This document shows positions 60,306 to 64,000 of a DNA stretch of 64,000 bases, in pieces. Each line of letters opens with the position of its first letter. Position 1 is the first letter of the stretch. The position numbers were made by a program, and so were the translations under genes. The notes below the pieces were generated by a model. It ran no database searches. It had not been told where the DNA came from and saw nothing but the letters and a program-made list of their open reading frames with translations. Source of the DNA: Sva-07 sp963793335 (GTDB taxonomy: Bacteria > Actinomycetota > Acidimicrobiia > Acidimicrobiales > Ilumatobacteraceae); contig CAWBZS010000004.1 in the NCBI GenBank assembly GCA_963793335.1, forward strand, positions 434,001 to 498,000, read 5' to 3'.

Positions 60306-61193
60306 ATGCCCAGACCACTTCGCCCCGACCTTCTCGACAGCTGGTTCCACGTCATGAATCGTGGGATCGATCATGGAGCTGTCTTCTTCGACGACAGCGA
60401 TCGCATCGAAATGGGCCAGCGATTCGCCGACATCTACGAGGAATTCGGCGTGGTCACGCACGCCTACTGCCTGATGGGGAACCACTACCACGCCCTCGTG
60501 CACTGCCCGGACGGTCATCTGTCCGAAGCGATGCAGCGGTTGGGGTCGTTGTACACGCGTCATGTGAACGACCGGTTGGGGCGCGACGGCGCACTCTTCC
60601 GCGGGCGGTTTGCGTCCCGGCAGATCCTCGACACCGGGTACTTGTTGACCGCGTGTCGCTACATCCACCGCAACCCCTTGGCAATCGACGGTGTCCAAGA
60701 CGTGGCCAACTACCGCTGGTCGAGTCACCGCACGTATCTCGGCGTGCGGAGGACGCCGCCGTGGATGCGAACCGACGAGGTGCTGAGCCACTGGAACGGT
60801 GATCGTGCGGCATTCGACCGGTTCGTCCAAGCCGGTGAACTGTCGGGGACCGTCGATGTCTCGCTCGACCGCCTGCGCTCGATGATCACGGCGTGCGGTT
60901 TCGTACTCGATGAAGCCGATCACGATGGGACTGGCGCTCGATTGGGCCGTCTCCTTGCGCTCGACTGGGCGATGACCAATGGCGCCGATCGCGCCGTCGT
61001 GATGAACGCGTTCGGGATCACCACGACCGGAGCGCTCCACTCCGCCACCCATCGGGCGCGGACCCGGGTCAGCGGAAACGGAACGCTTCGAGCGGTCGTC
61101 GATCGTGCAGCAAGTCTCACTGCGGTCGCGGGCCGATCACGCCTGGGGTCTGACCCCTGGCGTGATCAGAGGGCGGCGAGGGCGGCGTCGTAG
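60306..61193 (+). CDS. REP-associated tyrosine transposase (RAYT, Y1_Tnp)
   Basis: A 295-residue HUH single-strand transposase. The HUH site is H60-Y61-H62 in MGNHYHALVH; the catalytic Tyr is Y119 in CRYIHRNPL, followed by NYRWSSHRTYLG. N-terminal FHVMNRGIDHG is a RAYT signature. The C-terminal ~120 residues extend beyond the transposase fold. The last ~20 residues are encoded by the downstream palindrome and beyond, so the frame overlaps the convergent tpx gene by 28 bases; the original stop may have been lost or the palindrome inserted later. Confidence 0.88.
   Translation: MPRPLRPDLLDSWFHVMNRGIDHGAVFFDDSDRIEMGQRFADIYEEFGVVTHAYCLMGNHYHALVHCPDGHLSEAMQRLGSLYTRHVNDRLGRDGALFRGRFASRQILDTGYLLTACRYIHRNPLAIDGVQDVANYRWSSHRTYLGVRRTPPWMRTDEVLSHWNGDRAAFDRFVQAGELSGTVDVSLDRLRSMITACGFVLDEADHDGTGARLGRLLALDWAMTNGADRAVVMNAFGITTTGALHSATHRARTRVSGNGTLRAVVDRAASLTAVAGRSRLGSDPWRDQRAARAAS
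61135..61167. repeat. 33-bp palindrome of the RAYT family, copy 2 (T version)
   Basis: Same arms as copy 1 but in the opposite orientation (T at the mismatch sites). It lies within the 3' end of the transposase frame, and its right end provides two bases of the tpx stop codon (61166-61168). Confidence 0.85.
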
Positions 61194-61660
61194 TCGGGCT
61201 CCTGTGCGATCTCGCTGACGAGCTCAGTGTGCTTCACCGTGCCGTCCGGGCCGATCACCACGACGGCGCGGGCAAGGACGCCTGCGAGCGCACCATCGGT
61301 GAGCGTGACGCCGTAGTCCGACCCGAAGCCCGAACGGAACGTCGAACCGACCTTGACGTTCTCGATGCCCTCGGCTCCGCAGAACCGACCCATCGCGAAG
61401 GGCAGGTCTGCCGAGACGCACAACACGACGGTCTCGTCCATCCCCGCAGCGCGCTCGTTGAACTGGCGGACGCTCGTGGCGCACGTCGGCGTGTCGATGC
61501 TCGGGAAGATGTTGAGGATCACGTTCTTGCCGGCGAACGCCGAGGCGTCGTATTCGCCGAGGTCGGCGCCGACCAGCGAATAGGCGGGCGCCGAGGCACC
61601 GACAGCGGGGAGATCTCCGGACGTGTTGACGGGATTACCGCCGAGTGTTACTTGAGCCAT
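61166..61660 (-). CDS. tpx: Thiol peroxidase Tpx
   Basis: A 164-residue atypical 2-Cys peroxiredoxin that reduces hydroperoxides with thioredoxin. The peroxidatic Cys is C60 in IDTPTCATSVRQF and the resolving Cys C94 in AMGRFCGAEG, matching the E. coli spacing. FPSIDTPTC and SDYGVTLTDG are family motifs. It is probably cytoplasmic. Its stop codon overlaps palindrome copy 2, and a third copy lies upstream of its start between it and the next minus-strand gene's stop. Confidence 0.95.
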   Translation of the reverse strand: MAQVTLGGNPVNTSGDLPAVGASAPAYSLVGADLGEYDASAFAGKNVILNIFPSIDTPTCATSVRQFNERAAGMDETVVLCVSADLPFAMGRFCGAEGIENVKVGSTFRSGFGSDYGVTLTDGALAGVLARAVVVIGPDGTVKHTELVSEIAQEPDYDAALAAL

Positions 61661-61713
61661 GGTTGTCGTTCTAGCAATGTTCGCCCCGATCGGCCCAGGC
61701 GAGCCTCGGTGCC

Positions 61714-61746
61714 GATCACGCCTGGGGTCTGACCCCTGGCGTGATC
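61714..61746. repeat. 33-bp palindrome of the RAYT family, copy 3 (T version)
   Basis: Identical to copy 2 and in the same orientation, 579 bp away. It has no transposase of its own and covers part of the stop codon of the membrane-protein gene (61745-61747), again at the same register as in tpx. Confidence 0.85.
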
Positions 61747-62392
61747 AGGCGCCGCGAAGGTTGCGGACGTTGACCAGCACGACGATGGCGATCGAGATGC
61801 CGACGGCCCACCACTGGTAGCGCTGCAGCCATTCGAGGAAGTCGACGAGCTGCGACTCGAACGTGCGAGCCAGCCACCACATCAGTACCAGGCGACCAGC
61901 GATGCCGACCGACAGCAGGACGGCGAGGCGCGCGGGTGGAGTCCGATGCACGCCGCTCAGCGCCGCGACGATGTTCGATCCGGCAAAGAAGGGAATCAAG
62001 ACCCACTCGGCCTTGGCGAAGCCACGATTGAACGAGTCGATCGCCTCCGGGGTGACACCGAGGTACTTCCGGAACCAGCCGAGCGCATCGTCGTGGTAGG
62101 CGCGTCCGATCAGGTGGCACACCACGAAGGCGGCGCCGATGCGAACGAATGCGATGACCGCGTACACGCCGACCGGCACCCCGGCGGCCAGGGTGAGCGC
62201 CAGATAGCGGTTGCGCGACGAGAGCATCAACAGTCCCTCGGGGTTCGTGTTGACCCAACGAGCCCAGACTCCGCTGGCGACGTTGGTGGCGATCACCAGG
62301 GCCACGAACGCCACGAGCGTGAGCGGTGCCCATGCGGGACGAACGTGCGGTGGCGGCGTGTCGGTCGCGTCGATCGCCGCGCTCTCGGTCAT
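61745..62392 (-). CDS. DedA/VTT-like integral membrane protein
   Basis: A 215-residue protein with about four hydrophobic stretches (APLTLVAFVALVIATNVA, LALTLAAGVPVGVYAVIAF, VLIPFFAGSNIVAAL and GISIAIVVLVNV). Central FNRGFAKAEWVLIPFFAGSN resembles the DedA/VTT motif, which in characterised proteins helps flip undecaprenyl phosphate or phospholipids. The conserved Gly/Pro residues are not all present, so the assignment is tentative. Stop codon in palindrome copy 3. Divergent from the FadD gene. Confidence 0.65.
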   Translation of the reverse strand: MTESAAIDATDTPPPHVRPAWAPLTLVAFVALVIATNVASGVWARWVNTNPEGLLMLSSRNRYLALTLAAGVPVGVYAVIAFVRIGAAFVVCHLIGRAYHDDALGWFRKYLGVTPEAIDSFNRGFAKAEWVLIPFFAGSNIVAALSGVHRTPPARLAVLLSVGIAGRLVLMWWLARTFESQLVDFLEWLQRYQWWAVGISIAIVVLVNVRNLRGA

Positions 62393-62455
62393 GCGGGCCC
62401 ACGGTAGCGGTCCCGGTGGACGGCCGCTCGGCGTGGTGCGCTACGTTCGCGGCTC

Positions 62456-64000
62456 ATGCAGGGCCTGATGCAAGACGTTCCACTCGCGATCCCGCACATT
62501 TTCGAGCGGGCCGAGAAATACTTCCCCCACAAGGAGATCGTCACCGCCACGGGGAGCGGTCTCGAGCGCCTCACGTACGGCGACTGGGCGGCCCGAACGC
62601 GCAAGCTCGGCGGTGTGCTCGACAACCTCGGGATCTCAGCCGACGGTCGCGTGGCGACGTTTGCGTGGAACACCGCCCGTCACCTCGAGTTGTACTTCGC
62701 AGCTCCGTGCACCGGGCGCGTCCTCCATACGCTCAACATCCGGCTGTTCCCCGAGCAGCTCACCTACATCGTCAACCACGCCGACGACGAGGTCATCTTC
62801 GTCGATCGTTCGCTGCTCGGCCTGCTCGCCCCGCTGCTGCCGACGTTCGAGCGACTGAAGCACCTGGTGATGATGGACGACGGCAAGGGCGACATCCCCG
62901 AGGACCTCGCAGGCCATGAACTGCTCGACTACGAAGCACTGCTGGCCGCAGCCGAACCCGTCGACTTCGCGGTCGCCGACGAGCACCGGGCTGCGAGCAT
63001 GTGTTACACCAGCGGCACCACCGGCAATCCCAAAGGCGTCGTCTACACCCATCGCTCCACGTTTCTCCACACGATGGGTGCAATGACCGCCGACAGTCTC
63101 GGCGCCCGCGAGAGCGACGTGATCCTGCCGGTCGTCCCGATGTTCCACGCCAACGCATGGGGACTTGCCCATGCTGCTGTCGCCACCGGGGCGAACCTGG
63201 TGATGCCGGGTCCGGATCTGTCCGGCCCAGCGGTCGCCGACCTGATCGTCAACGAGCGGGTCACTGTTGCCGCAGGTGTGCCCACCATCTGGATGGCGGT
63301 GCTCCCGGAGCTCAAGGGACGCGACACCTCGTCGTTGCGTTCGATCCCCTGCGGTGGTTCCGCCGTACCCAAGTCGCTGTCGGAGGCATACCGCGAGCAG
63401 ACCGGTCTGCCGATCTTCCAAGCGTGGGGGATGACCGAGACGAGCCCGATCGCTGCGGTGTGCCGTCTCGACGCCGACCAGGAACAGCTCCCGCAGGATG
63501 AGCAGGCCGAGTTGCGCACCCAGGTCGGTCGCATCGTGTTCGGCGCCGAATGTCGCGTGGTCGAGCCGGGTACGACCGACGCCGTTCCGTGGGACGGTGA
63601 GAGCAGCGGCGAATTGCAGTGTCGCGGCAACTGGATCGCATCCGACTACTACGACGACGATCGGTCGCACGAGAGCTTCACCGCCGACGGATGGCTGAAG
63701 ACCGGCGATGTCGCCACCGTCGACGGGCGTGGCTTCGTGCGACTCGTCGACCGCACCAAGGACCTCATCAAGTCGGGTGGCGAGTGGATCAGCTCGGTCG
63801 AACTCGAGAACGAGTTGATGGCCCATCCGCTGATCGCGGAGGCCGCAGTGATCGGGGTGGCGCATGAGCGTTGGGGCGAAGCACCGCTGGCCTGTGTCGT
63901 CAGGGGGCCGGAAGGTGCGGATCTGACCGAAGCCGAGGTGCTCGCCTTCCTCGACGGCAAGATCGCCAAATGGCAGATGCCCAAGGGTGTGGTGTGGATC
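62456..64000 (+). CDS. Long-chain fatty-acid-CoA ligase, C-terminus cut by window
   Basis: The first 515 codons are present from ATG 62456; the gene continues past the window by perhaps 30 codons. The ATP loop is MCYTSGTTGNPKGVVYTH, the adenylate motif FQAWGMTETSP, then LKTGDVATVDGRGFVRL and DRTKDLIKSGGEWISSVE. The HLELYFAAPCTGRVLHTLN and PMFHANAWGL segments match the medium/long-chain FadD/AlkK group. It is divergent from the DedA-like gene. Substrate unknown. Confidence 0.92.
   Translation, partial: MQGLMQDVPLAIPHIFERAEKYFPHKEIVTATGSGLERLTYGDWAARTRKLGGVLDNLGISADGRVATFAWNTARHLELYFAAPCTGRVLHTLNIRLFPEQLTYIVNHADDEVIFVDRSLLGLLAPLLPTFERLKHLVMMDDGKGDIPEDLAGHELLDYEALLAAAEPVDFAVADEHRAASMCYTSGTTGNPKGVVYTHRSTFLHTMGAMTADSLGARESDVILPVVPMFHANAWGLAHAAVATGANLVMPGPDLSGPAVADLIVNERVTVAAGVPTIWMAVLPELKGRDTSSLRSIPCGGSAVPKSLSEAYREQTGLPIFQAWGMTETSPIAAVCRLDADQEQLPQDEQAELRTQVGRIVFGAECRVVEPGTTDAVPWDGESSGELQCRGNWIASDYYDDDRSHESFTADGWLKTGDVATVDGRGFVRLVDRTKDLIKSGGEWISSVELENELMAHPLIAEAAVIGVAHERWGEAPLACVVRGPEGADLTEAEVLAFLDGKIAKWQMPKGVVWI

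Larger units (their letters stand above)
60240..61167 (+). mobile_element. RAYT/IS200-like element bounded by inverted palindromes
   Basis: A ~930-bp unit: palindrome copy 1 (inverted), a Y1 transposase gene, and palindrome copy 2. The ends are the same palindrome in opposite orientation, as in REP-associated tyrosine transposases, which act on such repeats rather than leaving target-site duplications. It sits in the 3' gap between dapB and tpx. No passenger gene is present. Confidence 0.65.

Overview
The window is a dense, high-GC stretch of bacterial chromosome with about 60 protein genes, no rRNA or tRNA that I could recognise, and no gene-free stretch longer than 300 bases. Mycothiol-linked proteins (an Mca-type amidase and an Rv2466c-type DsbA-fold protein), F420/LLM-type oxidoreductases, a DUF222-HNH gene, many FadD/FadA/SDR/acyl-CoA dehydrogenase genes and frequent GTG starts point to Actinomycetota. 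The mixture resembles Acidimicrobiia (Ilumatobacter-like), but that placement is an inference from gene content, not a phylogeny.

Left part (1-32775): an mca 3' end with a small SCP2-like gene; a ChbG-type deacetylase, a secreted nuclease and a FadA5-like thiolase; nudC, nitrobindin, an S9 peptidase overlapping a lipocalin-type protein; a TauD-type dioxygenase, a DUF222-HNH gene, several SDRs, PAP2 and RecB-like nuclease genes; a GH65 phosphorylase coupled to a FadD19-like CoA ligase; an HsaA-like flavoprotein, nitroreductase, P450, FadD, typA, and a GH29 fucosidase fused to a beta-helix. Many of these look like acyl-CoA or steroid-side-chain catabolism genes, scattered rather than in one operon.

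Middle part (32913-44807): a larE gene broken by a one-base frameshift, an LLM oxidoreductase, a moxR-DUF58-VWA operon, two secreted or acidic unknowns, a geranylgeranyl-reductase-like flavoprotein, an SDR-MaoC beta-oxidation pair and proS.

Right part (45031-60238): the classic translation and RNA-processing block rimP-nusA-ylxR-infB-rbfA-truB-ribF-rpsO-pnp-dapB, with a DsbA-like gene inserted between infB and rbfA and a reversed three-gene ABC importer between ribF and rpsO. The end holds a Y1 (RAYT/IS200-like) transposase gene flanked by 33-bp palindromes, tpx, a DedA-like membrane protein and the first 515 codons of another FadD.

The most interesting non-coding signal is a set of palindromic families at gene ends. 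One is a 33-bp palindrome (three copies) around the RAYT gene. Three other unrelated families occur as close doublets at 17075, at 24928/34845/56674 and at 44849. These look like REP/BIME-type elements. Other points worth checking are the larE frameshift, the apparent CTG start of ylxR, mutually exclusive hairpins ahead of rpsO, and a terminator-like hairpin just ahead of rimP.
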